Source: Bacteroidota bacterium
Lineage (GTDB): Bacteria > Bacteroidota > Bacteroidia > Bacteroidales > VadinHA17
Direction of reading: 5' to 3'
Assembly (NCBI GenBank): GCA_012729475.1
Contig: JAAYDB010000043.1
Span: 1-55,302 of the forward strand
DNA length: 55,302 nt
The first letter of the stretch is position 1, and every line of letters starts with the position of its first letter. Shown in pieces: positions 25,769 through 35,127 of the stretch. The translations under genes were made by a program, and so were the position numbers. The notes beneath the pieces were generated by a model, which made no database searches, was not told the DNA's origin, and saw only the letters and a program-made list of their open reading frames with translations.

Positions 25769-27235
25769 ATGGTATTTAAAACAAAAATAGTAACAAATAA
25801 GCTCTCTGCGCACTTTTCTGATTATATTCGCAACAGAAGAATACCCAGGATCTATACTGAATTGTATGCAATAACTGACATTGAGACTACAGGTGGCAGC
25901 GCCAGGGCAGAAAGAATAACAGAAATAGCCATTTACCTTCATGATGGTCACAATATCACAGGTGAGTATATTTCGCTTGTTAATCCTGAAAGGAATATTC
26001 CATATTTCATAACAAATCTTACCGGCATTACCAATGAGATGGTTGAGGAAGCTCCAAAGTTTTATGAGATTGCCCGCACTATTGTAGAACTCACTGAAGG
26101 AAGAATAATTGTAGCTCACAATGCCAGGTTCGATTATTCATTCATAAGGCAGGAGTTTAAATCGCTGGGATATAATTTTAAACGGAAAACAATTGATACT
26201 GTAGCCCTAAGCAGAAAACTCTTTCCCGGATATAATTCTTACAGTCTTGGCAATATATGTCACAATCTCAATATTGACATCAAAGGAAGGCACAGAGCTG
26301 CGGGAGATGCCTTTGCAACAGTGAAGCTATTCGAGATGCTTCTTGAAAAAGACAGGGCAATAAACGAAAGATATTCATATCTGATCAGAGATACAAAGAT
26401 ATCCAAACTACATTCCAAACTTGATCCCTCAAAAATTGAGGACATACCTGACCAGCCTGGCATCTACTATTTTTATAATGAAGAAGGTGATCTGATATAT
26501 ATAGGTAAAAGCAGGAATCTGCAACAAAGGATCGAAAGCCATCTCTCAAATAACAGCACCCGAAAAGCTATGGAAATGCGGGATAATATAGCTGATATTA
26601 ACTGGGAACTGACAGGCAGTGAGCTTATTGCTCTCTTAAGAGAGTCTGCTGAAATAAAAGAAAACAAACCTGTTTATAACAGGTCACAAAGGAGGTCCGG
26701 ATTTCACTGGGGTATTTATTCTTTTACCGACGGGAGTGGATATATCAATTTTCGTTATGCTCCAACCGGATCTGACGATATTCCTCTTTCGGTCTTTTCA
26801 TCAAGAGAAAAAGCCAGAGCTAAATTGAATTCACTTGTTGAATCATATTGTCTCTGTCAAAAGCTTTGCGGTTTGTATGAAGGAGGAAAGGGACCCTGCT
26901 TCCATTATCAGGTAGGTATATGTAAGGGTGCATGCTGTGGACAGGAGAAAGTATCAGAGTACAACAAACGGGCAACAAAAGCTTCTGCGGAATTCATTTT
27001 TGCCACAAATAATTTTTTTATTATTGACAAAGGAAGATATGAACAAGAAAGAAGTGCCATAAAGATAATGAACGGAAAATATACTGGCTATGGTTACTTC
27101 GACATTAATGACCTTGGTTTTGGCCTGTCTGCCCTTCATGAATGTATCAGGCCGGAAAAAGATAATCGTGATATACAATCCATACTGAAAACATACCTGA
27201 AAAGAAACCGTATTGAAAAGATATTATACTTCTGA
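25769..27235 (+). CDS. DnaQ-type exonuclease fused to GIY-YIG (Cho/UvrC-like) endonuclease
   Basis: A 488-residue two-nuclease fusion. Residues about 32-195 are a DEDDh 3'-5' exonuclease: AITDIETTGG (first Asp and Glu), IVAHNARFDYSFI, and the final HRAAGDAFATVKL. Residues about 222-310 are a GIY-YIG domain: PGIYYFYNEEGDLIYIGKSRNLQQRIESH with the catalytic Glu expected in ALLRESAEIKENKP. The rest resembles Cho/UvrC C-terminal parts, including a cysteine-rich CLCQKLCGLYEGGKGPCFHYQVGICKGACCG segment that could bind metal. It probably acts in excision repair. The ATG at 25769 is the only ATG before the exonuclease core, but a later non-ATG start is possible. Confidence 0.88.
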   Translation: MVFKTKIVTNKLSAHFSDYIRNRRIPRIYTELYAITDIETTGGSARAERITEIAIYLHDGHNITGEYISLVNPERNIPYFITNLTGITNEMVEEAPKFYEIARTIVELTEGRIIVAHNARFDYSFIRQEFKSLGYNFKRKTIDTVALSRKLFPGYNSYSLGNICHNLNIDIKGRHRAAGDAFATVKLFEMLLEKDRAINERYSYLIRDTKISKLHSKLDPSKIEDIPDQPGIYYFYNEEGDLIYIGKSRNLQQRIESHLSNNSTRKAMEMRDNIADINWELTGSELIALLRESAEIKENKPVYNRSQRRSGFHWGIYSFTDGSGYINFRYAPTGSDDIPLSVFSSREKARAKLNSLVESYCLCQKLCGLYEGGKGPCFHYQVGICKGACCGQEKVSEYNKRATKASAEFIFATNNFFIIDKGRYEQERSAIKIMNGKYTGYGYFDINDLGFGLSALHECIRPEKDNRDIQSILKTYLKRNRIEKILYF

Positions 27236-27295
27236 ATCAGGAGAAAAATACCTCTGATAAAGGTAATTTAGTTCATAAATCATTGATATTGTTAC

Positions 27296-27326
27296 ATTGT
27301 TAATTTTTTAAATAATCATACTTTTG
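27296..27326 (+). promoter_or_regulatory. Candidate Bacteroidota promoter for the phosphate transport pair
   Basis: ATTG (27296-27299), a 19-base spacer and TACTTTTG (27319-27326) match the Bacteroidota -33/-7 pattern with one mismatch. The start point would be near 27333, about 20 bases before the ATG at 27353. Confidence 0.55.
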
Positions 27327-27352
27327 AATATATTAACGTTCATATAAAGAAT

Positions 27353-28003
27353 ATGGCTCTATTTACACGGACAACCAGGAATCTGATCCTGAAAATCGAC
27401 GAGTTTTTTGATAATATTGAAATCGGGCTGGTTGTTTTCAGAGAAGGCATCAAATCGTATCTTGAAAAGGATCATGAGGTATTTTTAAGACACATTCAGA
27501 AGCTTGAAACTTTGGAAAGCAATGCTGATAAACTTCAGAGGTTAATAGAAAATGAAATGATCACACATTCCATATTACCTCAGCACCGTGAAGAAGTAGT
27601 TATGCTCATTGATGCACTTGATGAAATAATGGATGTGTTAAAAAAATCACTGGATGAATTTAATATTGAATTACCCGAAATTCCGGAATCTCTTAATAAA
27701 CATTTCATTAATCTTACCGATGCCTCTCTTTCTGCAGCCGAAGAGCTTATGCCTGCTGCAAGGGCTTATTTCAGAGCTCCTCATACAGTAAGGGAAAAGC
27801 TATTAAAAGTTTATTATTATGAAAGTGAGACTGATAAAATATCGCGAAATATCAAAACCACAATTTTTCACGAAATGAATGATCTGGATCTTGCCGCCAA
27901 GGCTCACCTCAGATACATTATCCATCATGTTGAGAATATCTCTGATCTGGCTCAGAAAGCAGCCGACCGTCTTTCTGTAATGTCAATTAAACTGGACATG
28001 TAA
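27353..28003 (+). CDS. DUF47 (PhoU-like) phosphate transport regulator
   Basis: A 216-residue all-helical protein of the DUF47/TIGR00153 family. The helix LEKDHEVFLRHIQKLETLESNADKLQRLIENEM and the later YYYESETDKISRNIKTTIF helix carry the paired acidic metal-binding residues seen in PhoU-like bundles. It lies nine bases before the pit gene, the usual arrangement, and is thought to modulate PiT-type uptake. It is cytoplasmic and not a member of the pst/PhoU regulon here. Confidence 0.9.
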   Translation: MALFTRTTRNLILKIDEFFDNIEIGLVVFREGIKSYLEKDHEVFLRHIQKLETLESNADKLQRLIENEMITHSILPQHREEVVMLIDALDEIMDVLKKSLDEFNIELPEIPESLNKHFINLTDASLSAAEELMPAARAYFRAPHTVREKLLKVYYYESETDKISRNIKTTIFHEMNDLDLAAKAHLRYIIHHVENISDLAQKAADRLSVMSIKLDM

Positions 28004-28012
28004 TTACTGCTG

Positions 28013-29245
28013 ATGATACTCTTTTTTTTAACAAGTGGCCTTTTCCTTGGCTGGTCTCTGGGAGCGAATGATGCTTCCAATGTATTCGGATCAGCAGTCG
28101 GATCGCGGATGATATCTTTCCGGAAAGCTGCAATAATATCCTCTATCGCTGTAATTTTTGGCGCTGTAATACAAGGTTCAGGAGCATCTCAGACTCTGGG
28201 TGACCTGGGAGCTGTAAATGCTTTGGGAGGTTCTTTTACTGTTGCCCTGGCAGCAGCTGTTACAGTCTTTGCAATGACAAGGTTTTCTCTTCCTGTTTCA
28301 ACAACACAGGCCGTAGTAGGAGCTATTATAGGCTGGAATTTCTTCACAGGCAACAAAACTGATTCAGCCACTCTTATAAAGATTGTTTCAACCTGGGTAA
28401 CCGGTCCTGTAATAGGTGCATTGTTCGCCATCATTCTTTTCCGGATGATCAGCCTGCTGAAAAAGAAATCAAATATTCATCTTATCAAATTTGAATCCCG
28501 GATACGGACAGGTCTTCTGCTGGCAGGAGCATTTGGAGCCTATAGTCTGGGTGCCAATAATATAGCAAATGTCATGGGCGTGTTTGTTCCTGCATTTAAC
28601 CTACAGGAACTTGATCTGGGATTTTTTTCCCTGTCTTCTAACCAGCAACTGTTCCTTTTTGGAGGGATTGCAATAGCAGCCGGAATTATAAGCTATTCAA
28701 AAAGAGTTATGCAGACTGTCGGAGCAAATATTATGCAGTTATCTGCAGAAGCGGCATTGGTTGTTGTTCTTGCTCATTCTCTTGTACTATTCATTTTTTC
28801 ATCAAGCAGCCTGTCAGCAATGTTTACGAAAGCAGGGCTTCCTGCAATACCTATGGTACCTGTTTCAAGCACACAGGTAATTCTGGGATGTATCATTGGT
28901 ATAGGACTTTACAGAGGTGTTCATAATATTAATTTCAGACTGGCAGGAGAAATCGCACTGGGATGGATAATAACTCCTGTCATTTCAGGTGTAATAAGCT
29001 TTTTCTCCCTGTTTTTTGTTAAGAATATTTTTAGTATTAATGTCGGGAATAAAGTGCCGGATAATATCGCTTCAGATAATATACAAATTATTGCAGACGA
29101 AAATATATCTTTGATATTCAGACATCTTTTATCAGGTGTCATAATAATTCTTATTGTAGCATTTATTTTATACATACTTCTGGAGAATAAAAAAGCCCGT
29201 GAAATGAAGAAATCGGAAGAAAAATTCTGGCATAGTATTAAATGA
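28013..29245 (+). CDS. pit: PiT family inorganic phosphate transporter
   Basis: Imports phosphate, often as metal-phosphate, by ion symport. The 410-residue sequence has two inverted PHO4 halves, each with the family signature: LGWSLGANDASNVFGSAVG near the N-terminus and YSLGANNIANVMGVFVPAF in the middle. LPVSTTQAVVGAIIGW and VPVSSTQVILGCIIGIGL are the matching second motifs. About ten to twelve membrane helices are visible. It starts nine bases after the DUF47 gene and shares its promoter. The ATG at 28013 overlaps no other frame. Confidence 0.95.
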   Translation: MILFFLTSGLFLGWSLGANDASNVFGSAVGSRMISFRKAAIISSIAVIFGAVIQGSGASQTLGDLGAVNALGGSFTVALAAAVTVFAMTRFSLPVSTTQAVVGAIIGWNFFTGNKTDSATLIKIVSTWVTGPVIGALFAIILFRMISLLKKKSNIHLIKFESRIRTGLLLAGAFGAYSLGANNIANVMGVFVPAFNLQELDLGFFSLSSNQQLFLFGGIAIAAGIISYSKRVMQTVGANIMQLSAEAALVVVLAHSLVLFIFSSSSLSAMFTKAGLPAIPMVPVSSTQVILGCIIGIGLYRGVHNINFRLAGEIALGWIITPVISGVISFFSLFFVKNIFSINVGNKVPDNIASDNIQIIADENISLIFRHLLSGVIIILIVAFILYILLENKKAREMKKSEEKFWHSIK

Positions 29246-29300
29246 AGTATTATTCAATTTATTGATCAGACAATTATCACCTCCATAAAATAATATTAAT

Positions 29301-30992
29301 ATGATAAAAAGAGTAGTAATAATAGTACTAATGCTAGCGGTCATCTTTCCAGTCTGGTCTCAGGACAGGCTGACCGGACATGATTTTGCAAGCCGGTCGG
29401 AGGTCATAGCCATGAACGGAATGGCTTGTACCAGTCAGCCTCTTGCCACCCAGGCAGCACTGGATATATTGAAAAGAGGAGGAAATGCTATTGATGCAGC
29501 TATAGCCGCCAATGCTGTTCTGGGTGTTGTTGAGCCTACCGGATGTGGTATTGGGGGAGATCTTTTTGCCTTGATATGGAGTGCTGAAAGAGAAAAACTA
29601 TATGGTCTTAATGCCAGCGGACGATCACCGCGATCTCTTAAAATGGAATATTTCAAGGAAAATGGTTATGATTTTATCCCTCCTTACGGACCATTACCTG
29701 TATCAGTACCCGGGTGTGTAGACGGATGGTACGAGATGCATGAAATGTTTGGCAGACTACCGATGAAAGATATTTTGCAGCCTGCAATAAACTATGCCAG
29801 AGAAGGCTTTCCTGTTACTGAACTGATAGCATTCTATCTTAATGCAGGTACAAGAAGATTGATGGAATATCCAAATATTAAGGAAGTATATATGCCTGAA
29901 GGAAGAAGTCCATCCAAAGGAGAGGTCTTTCGTAATCCCTTACTGGCATCCACACTTGAAAAAATAGTTAAAGGAGGAAGAAATGAGTTTTACCGGGGCA
30001 GTATAGCACGAACTATTGCGGCTTTCATGAAATCGCAAGGTGGTTTCCTGACATACGACGACATGGCCAGGCATCATTCAGAATGGGTGGAACCGGTTAG
30101 GACCTCATACAGAGGATATGATATCTGGGAGTTACCTCCTAACGGACAGGGTATTGCAGCTCTCCAGATGCTGAATATCCTTGAAGGATTTGATATTGCT
30201 GGCATGGGATTCGGATCTGCAGAATACATACACCACTTCACGGAAGCTAAAAAACTGGCTTTTGAAGATCGGGCAAAGTATTATGCCGATCCTTTATTTA
30301 CAGAAGTGCCTGTATCACAATTATTATCAAAGCAATATGCTGCAGAGAGGCGCAAACTTATCCGGTCTGACAGAGCCGGAAGAGTCTATGATGCCGGGAA
30401 AATTGAAGCTGGAAACACTATTTATCTGACCGTTGCCGACAGGCAGGGTAATATAGTTTCTCTTATACAGAGCAATTACAGAGGTATGGGATCAGGAATG
30501 TGTCCTACAGGTCTGGGATTTATATTACAGGACAGGGGTGAAATGTTCAGTCTGGCTCCCGGACATGCAAACGAATATGCGCCCGGGAAAAGACCTTTCC
30601 ATACAATCATTCCCGCTTTCATTACCAAAGATAATAAACCATGGATAAGCTTTGGGGTTATGGGCGGCGATATGCAACCTCAGGGACATGCACAGATAGT
30701 TATTAATCTCATCGATTTTAAAATGAATCTTCAGGAAGCCGGAGATGCCCCTAGGATATACCATAGCGGTTCCTCTGAACCAACAGGACAACACATGACC
30801 GATGGAGGTCTGCTGCATCTTGAAAGTGGTTTCAGAACTGAAGTAATACAAAAATTAATGTCTATGGGACATACTATCCAATGGAACCTGGGAGGTTATG
30901 GAGGATATCAGGCAATCATGCGGGATGAAATAAACAAAGTATGGTATGGTGCCTCAGAATCAAGGAAAGATGGACAGGCAGCAGGATACTAA
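29301..30992 (+). CDS. ggt: Gamma-glutamyltransferase
   Basis: A periplasmic or secreted N-terminal nucleophile hydrolase that removes or transfers the gamma-glutamyl group of glutathione and related peptides. A signal peptide spans residues 1-21 (ending FPVWSQ). Typical motifs are MACTSQPLATQAALDILKRGGNAIDAA, VEPTGCGIGGD, the cleavage and catalytic threonine Thr373 in AGNTIYLTVADRQGN, and GLGFILQDRG. The large/small subunit boundary is therefore before Thr373. Length of 563 fits the proenzyme. Note that residue GN instead of the E. coli T-T-H context is common in the YwrD-like branch. It converges with the glycosyltransferase gene, seven bases apart. Confidence 0.92.
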   Translation: MIKRVVIIVLMLAVIFPVWSQDRLTGHDFASRSEVIAMNGMACTSQPLATQAALDILKRGGNAIDAAIAANAVLGVVEPTGCGIGGDLFALIWSAEREKLYGLNASGRSPRSLKMEYFKENGYDFIPPYGPLPVSVPGCVDGWYEMHEMFGRLPMKDILQPAINYAREGFPVTELIAFYLNAGTRRLMEYPNIKEVYMPEGRSPSKGEVFRNPLLASTLEKIVKGGRNEFYRGSIARTIAAFMKSQGGFLTYDDMARHHSEWVEPVRTSYRGYDIWELPPNGQGIAALQMLNILEGFDIAGMGFGSAEYIHHFTEAKKLAFEDRAKYYADPLFTEVPVSQLLSKQYAAERRKLIRSDRAGRVYDAGKIEAGNTIYLTVADRQGNIVSLIQSNYRGMGSGMCPTGLGFILQDRGEMFSLAPGHANEYAPGKRPFHTIIPAFITKDNKPWISFGVMGGDMQPQGHAQIVINLIDFKMNLQEAGDAPRIYHSGSSEPTGQHMTDGGLLHLESGFRTEVIQKLMSMGHTIQWNLGGYGGYQAIMRDEINKVWYGASESRKDGQAAGY

Positions 30993-30999
30993 ACAATTG

Positions 31000-32139
31000 T
31001 CATAGTAGAATATTTTTATAAAAACTGTAAATCTTCTTGCTTTCATTTTCCCAGTTAATTTTTTCTGAGGCTATACGGGAATTTTTCTTCAAATCATACA
31101 ATAACTGCCGGTCGTCTCTTAATATCTTAATACTCCTGCTTATTTCTTCCGGTGAGCTAGTATTCAGAACAATTCCACATCTGTTGTCTTCCACCATTTT
31201 TTTTACTTCCGGCAAGGCACTGGTAATAACAGCTAATCCTGCTGAAATATATTCGAACAACTTATTTGGTAAGCTGAAATAATAATTGAGATTTGTATCC
31301 TTATCAATACTGATTCCAACATCAGCACCCTTTGTGTATCTCATCATATTTTCCCATGACAACTTTGGAATAAAGATCACCCTGTCGGATATATTATTTT
31401 CCATAACTTTCTGTTTCATCACATCCAGGATATCACCGGACCCTACAACAAATAAAGTTACTCCCGGTGTTATAGAGATTGCATCAATAAGCTCTTCTCC
31501 TCCCCTGTCAATATTTAATCCGCTCCCCTGAAATATCAGGATCAGATCCTCCGGTTTTATTCCCAGTTCGTAGCGGGTGTATCCTGTAATTGATTCTGAA
31601 TTCCTGGCTAAATTGCGAATAACGACAGGACTTATATCATATTCCGACTTATATTTTTCAGCTATTGAATCACTCACAGTGATAACATATTTAAGCCGGG
31701 GAAGTATCCAGCGCTCAATGGATTTCCAGGTATTTTTGATAAAAGGACGATTGACAAGTTCCGGAACACCGGTAAAGTATTCATGAGAATCAAAGACGAG
31801 AGGTTTTTTTTTCAGTCGCGAGACAAGGTAATTTGGAAGAAGGGTATCAAGATCATTGGCAACAAGAATATCATATTTATTAAAAAGCAGATATAAAAAC
31901 AGGCGTAAATTAATGCAGGCATAAAAAAGAAAGCCCTTTTTAAAAAGCATTGTAAACCTTTTTGTTTTGAAAGGAACCAGATTTTTTTTGCAACAATCGC
32001 CAAGCTTCCTTCCTGTTATTGTAACATCACAACCCATTTCACGTACAGCATCGGCCATTTTCATAACCCGCTGATCGAAACAGATACAATTAGTTACCGA
32101 AAAAGCTATTGCTTTTCTATTTTTACCTTCCTGTGACAC
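31000..32139 (-). CDS. Family 4-like glycosyltransferase
   Basis: A 379-residue GT-B glycosyltransferase. The N-terminal domain has VTNCICFDQRVMKMADAVREMGCDVTI and DILVANDLDTLLPNYL; the C-terminal nucleotide-sugar domain has LILIFQGSGLNIDRGGEELIDA, FVVGSGD, FIPKLSWENMMRYTKGADVGIS and the PNKLFEYISAGLAVITS motif with the acceptor Glu. Cytoplasmic and probably membrane associated, making surface polysaccharide or a glycolipid. The start is GTG at 32139; no better ATG exists. It stands alone rather than in a polysaccharide cluster. Confidence 0.85.
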   Translation of the reverse strand: MSQEGKNRKAIAFSVTNCICFDQRVMKMADAVREMGCDVTITGRKLGDCCKKNLVPFKTKRFTMLFKKGFLFYACINLRLFLYLLFNKYDILVANDLDTLLPNYLVSRLKKKPLVFDSHEYFTGVPELVNRPFIKNTWKSIERWILPRLKYVITVSDSIAEKYKSEYDISPVVIRNLARNSESITGYTRYELGIKPEDLILIFQGSGLNIDRGGEELIDAISITPGVTLFVVGSGDILDVMKQKVMENNISDRVIFIPKLSWENMMRYTKGADVGISIDKDTNLNYYFSLPNKLFEYISAGLAVITSALPEVKKMVEDNRCGIVLNTSSPEEISRSIKILRDDRQLLYDLKKNSRIASEKINWENESKKIYSFYKNILL

Positions 32140-32282
32140 ATAGTAAAAATAGAAAAAACCTTTATATAATTTTCAGGAAAAGGATTACAGTTTATGCTTA
32201 TAAAACGTGTATTTATTAATTCCTGTTCTCAGGAAATCATACTCCCCTGATTTAATTTTTCTACTTTTACATAAAAAAGCAG

Positions 32283-33302
32283 ATGTGGATATACCGTAAT
32301 ACTTCACTCAGAAATTACAACACTCTGGGGCTTGATTACCTTACTGATTATCTTGTAAAAATAAGAACAGAAAAAGAAGCCTTCGAATTTTTCCGTAAAG
32401 GCAATACATGGAAAAAACCTGTAAAGATTATTGGGCAGGGCAGCAATATTCTTTTCACAGAAGATTATAAAGGGACTATCCTTTGTATAGGTCTTGGTGG
32501 TATCAGAAAAGAAAAGGTCAAAGGGAACGAAGTTATAATCTCTGCTGCTGCCGGTGTTTTGTGGGATAAGCTTGTCGAATGGACTGTATCAAGGGGTTTA
32601 TGGGGTCTGGAAAATCTTTCGCTGATCCCTGGACAGACAGGTGCTGCAGCTGTCCAGAATATTGGCGCATACGGGGCAGAAGTAAAGGATTCAATTATCA
32701 AAATTAAAACCGTTTCTGCAATTGACGGATCAATAAAGTATTTCGACAGGGATGAATGCCGCTTTGGGTACAGAAAATCAATCTTCAAGACATCAGAAAA
32801 AGGCAAATATCTTGTCACAAGAGTATATTTCAGATTATCAGCCGAACCTGTTATGAGACTTGAATATGGTTCACTTAGAAATGAACTGAAAAAAGGTTTC
32901 AAACCCGATCCGTCAATAGTAAGAGAAGCTGTTATCCGCATCAGGAGAAATAAGCTACCTGACCATGAACTGATTGGCAATGCAGGGAGCTTCTTCAAAA
33001 ATCCTGTTTTAAAATCCGCTGAAGCTGCAATAATAAAGAAAAAATTTCCTGATCTACCCTGTTACACTGAACCAACAGGTGACATAAAACTGGCTGCTGC
33101 CTGGTTAATAGAACAAACGGGTTGGAAAGGAAAGCGGCTGGGTGATGCCGGCGTATATGACAAACAGGCACTGGTATTAGTTAACCATGGCAACGCATCA
33201 GGGCAACAGATATTCGATCTTTCTGAAATGATAAGAAAATCAGTATACGAGAAATTCGGAATCAGGCTTCAAAGAGAAGTGGAAGTAGTCGGGCTCCATT
33301 AA
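32283..33302 (+). CDS. murB: UDP-N-acetylmuramate dehydrogenase
   Basis: Reduces UDP-GlcNAc-enolpyruvate to UDP-MurNAc with FAD and NADPH in peptidoglycan precursor synthesis. The FAD-binding motif is KIIGQGSNILF; LSLIPGQTGAAAVQNIGAYGAEVKD gives the second motif; the catalytic Ser region is IGNAGSFFKNPVL; the end is QREVEVVG with the Glu that assists proton transfer. YRKSIFK in the middle identifies the type I (E. coli-like) form. 339 residues is normal. The ATG at 32283 is close to the family start NTSLRNYNTLG. Confidence 0.95.
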   Translation: MWIYRNTSLRNYNTLGLDYLTDYLVKIRTEKEAFEFFRKGNTWKKPVKIIGQGSNILFTEDYKGTILCIGLGGIRKEKVKGNEVIISAAAGVLWDKLVEWTVSRGLWGLENLSLIPGQTGAAAVQNIGAYGAEVKDSIIKIKTVSAIDGSIKYFDRDECRFGYRKSIFKTSEKGKYLVTRVYFRLSAEPVMRLEYGSLRNELKKGFKPDPSIVREAVIRIRRNKLPDHELIGNAGSFFKNPVLKSAEAAIIKKKFPDLPCYTEPTGDIKLAAAWLIEQTGWKGKRLGDAGVYDKQALVLVNHGNASGQQIFDLSEMIRKSVYEKFGIRLQREVEVVGLH

Positions 33303-33384
33303 CCGGCTTACTTATTTACTCAAATTAATTCTGGTGATTTCTTTGTCATTACTGACCTGTCAGCAATTATTATTCAGATAAAAT

Positions 33385-34410
33385 TTACCTGTATATTCTT
33401 CTTCTGTTGAGTTCTCTTCTGTATTCGGCGGCATATCTGTTATGTTCAGACAAGGTTTTTGAAAAATAATGATACCCGGAGAAGTCGGCTTTAGCTACAA
33501 AAAATAAATAATCATGTTTTTCTGCATTCAGCACAGCATCAATACTTTCTATTGAAGGACAATTGATCGGACCGGGTGGTAATCCTTTATATTTATAAGT
33601 ATTATAGGGAGATTCAACAAGCAGATGTTTCGAAAGGACCCGTGACAGGCTAAAATCATTTACTGCAAATTTAATTGTTGGATCTGCCTGTAAAGGGATT
33701 CCTCTCTTAAGCCTGTTAATATAAACTCCGGCTATTCTCGGCTTCTCATCTGCTTTTGTGGCTTCTTCCTCAACAATTGAAGCAAGAACAGATACTTCAT
33801 GCGGATCAAGATTTTTATCTTCAGCCAGTTTTAATCGTTTTTCATTCCAGAAATTCCTGTATTCTCTGAGCATTCTGTTATAAAGCCCTGATGCACTGGT
33901 ATTCCAGTAAAGTTGATATGTATCAGGAATAAAAATAGATATTATTGTTTCAATGCTAAAGCCATCATCAGCATAGTTTTCTTCATTATTCAGAAAATCA
34001 ATTATTTCAGTAGAATCAGCTTCAATTCCCCCCCCTATTTTTCCAGCCAGATCATTAAGAGTCCTGATATTGTTAAAAGTTATATTTACAGGCATCTGCC
34101 GGCCTGACCTAAGCAGATTTATCAACTCATTATAGCTCATTTCTTTTCCAACCAGGTAACGACCTGATTTTACCAGAGAAGGATATTTTTTCTTTTCAGC
34201 AATAAATCGCAATATTTTTTCATTTTTAACATCAAGATTGGCCATGACTGTATCCATAGCTCCTGAATAGTCTGATCCCTCGGGAATATAAATTACGGTT
34301 GACTCCTGTCCTGGTCTGACATTCATTCCAAAAAAGGATCTGTACATAACAAAGAATAAAAGCAGGAATGCTGATACAAGTAAAAGATATATAGTTGTTT
34401 TCCTTTTCAT
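33385..34410 (-). CDS. mltG: Endolytic murein transglycosylase MltG
   Basis: A membrane-anchored lytic transglycosylase that cuts nascent glycan strands and sets their length. One N-terminal helix (TIYLLLVSAFLLLFFVMY) anchors it; a LysM-like region follows and then the YceG domain with VLASIVEEEATKADEKPRIAGVYINRL, containing the catalytic Glu, LQADPTIKFAV and SPYNTYKYKGLPPGPINCPS. Residues 1 to end give 341 amino acids from the ATG at 34410. An upstream ATG at 34428 overlaps a near-perfect promoter -7 box, which argues for 34410. It is convergent with murB, another cell-wall gene. Confidence 0.93.
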   Translation of the reverse strand: MKRKTTIYLLLVSAFLLLFFVMYRSFFGMNVRPGQESTVIYIPEGSDYSGAMDTVMANLDVKNEKILRFIAEKKKYPSLVKSGRYLVGKEMSYNELINLLRSGRQMPVNITFNNIRTLNDLAGKIGGGIEADSTEIIDFLNNEENYADDGFSIETIISIFIPDTYQLYWNTSASGLYNRMLREYRNFWNEKRLKLAEDKNLDPHEVSVLASIVEEEATKADEKPRIAGVYINRLKRGIPLQADPTIKFAVNDFSLSRVLSKHLLVESPYNTYKYKGLPPGPINCPSIESIDAVLNAEKHDYLFFVAKADFSGYHYFSKTLSEHNRYAAEYRRELNRRRIYR

Positions 34411-34425
34411 TGTAAAAAAGCGCAT

Positions 34426-34457
34426 CAAATTTACAGATATTGTTTTGTTATGCCAAA
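34426..34457 (-). promoter_or_regulatory. Bacteroidota-type promoter of mltG
   Basis: On the minus strand TTTG (34457-34454), a 20-base spacer and TAAATTTG (34433-34426) match the TTTG-N19/21-TAnnTTTG pattern exactly. The start point would be near 34419, nine bases before the ATG at 34410. This is the best promoter match I noticed in the window and decides the mltG start. Confidence 0.65.
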
Positions 34458-34619
34458 TTCTTCAAACAGACAATAAAAATTTGCTAACCAATATGTTACA
34501 AAAGCAAATAATTGCATTGTTACTTCTGCTGTTTTCTCTTTTATGAATAATATTCTTCAGTTTTATTCATATTTTTACACTTTATATCTTCAGAAATAAT
34601 TAATTAAATACATAATAAA

Positions 34620-34988
34620 ATGTCTGTAACAACATTACTAATTCTGCTTGTCGTCGGAACGATCACGGGCATAATGGCAGGTATGCTGGGTATTGGAGGA
34701 GCTGTTATCATGGTACCAGCTTTGATATACATTTTAGGTTTTTCTCAACACATGGCACAGGGTACAAGTATGGCTGTTATGCTTCCTCCTATAGGCATAA
34801 TTGCTGCATATAATTACTGGAAAGCGGGGCAGGTTAATATAAAATTTGCTCTTATTCTTGTGGTGACATTCTTAATAGGATCTTATTTTGGTTCTAAATA
34901 TGCACTTACTCTGCCACAGGCTGTTCTCAAAAAGATTTTTGCAATACTTTTAATTATTGTTGCAGCAAAGATGCTCCTGTCGAAATAA
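34620..34988 (+). CDS. Half-size TauE/SafE family membrane protein
   Basis: A 122-residue membrane protein with four hydrophobic segments. The motif GIMAGMLGIGGAVIMVPALIYILG is the repeated signature of TauE/SafE sulfite/organosulfonate exporters, and ALILVVTFLIGSYFGSKYAL is the second helix pair. Full-size family members have two such halves (about 250 residues), so this protein probably acts as a dimer. The frame begins at a good ATG and ends at TAA with no sign of a second half downstream, so it is not obviously a truncation. The substrate is unknown. Confidence 0.8.
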   Translation: MSVTTLLILLVVGTITGIMAGMLGIGGAVIMVPALIYILGFSQHMAQGTSMAVMLPPIGIIAAYNYWKAGQVNIKFALILVVTFLIGSYFGSKYALTLPQAVLKKIFAILLIIVAAKMLLSK

Positions 34989-35070
34989 AATCTGATGCTT
35001 TATTTATTATGGCTTCTGTTCATTCAATTGACGCGGTACAATACATCTTATCATTCCTTCCAGGAACTAT

Positions 35071-35104
35071 AAAAAAGAGAGGGTGACATATAAGACACCC
35101 TCTC
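35071..35104 (-). terminator. Intrinsic terminator of the outer membrane barrel gene
   Basis: GAGAGGGTG (35077-35085) and CACCCTCTC (35096-35104) form a perfect nine-base stem with a ten-base loop; on the minus strand it is followed by six T residues (35076-35071). It lies 23 bases after the stop at 35128. Confidence 0.9.
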
Positions 35105-35127
35105 ATGCATAATCATATAACATTCAC

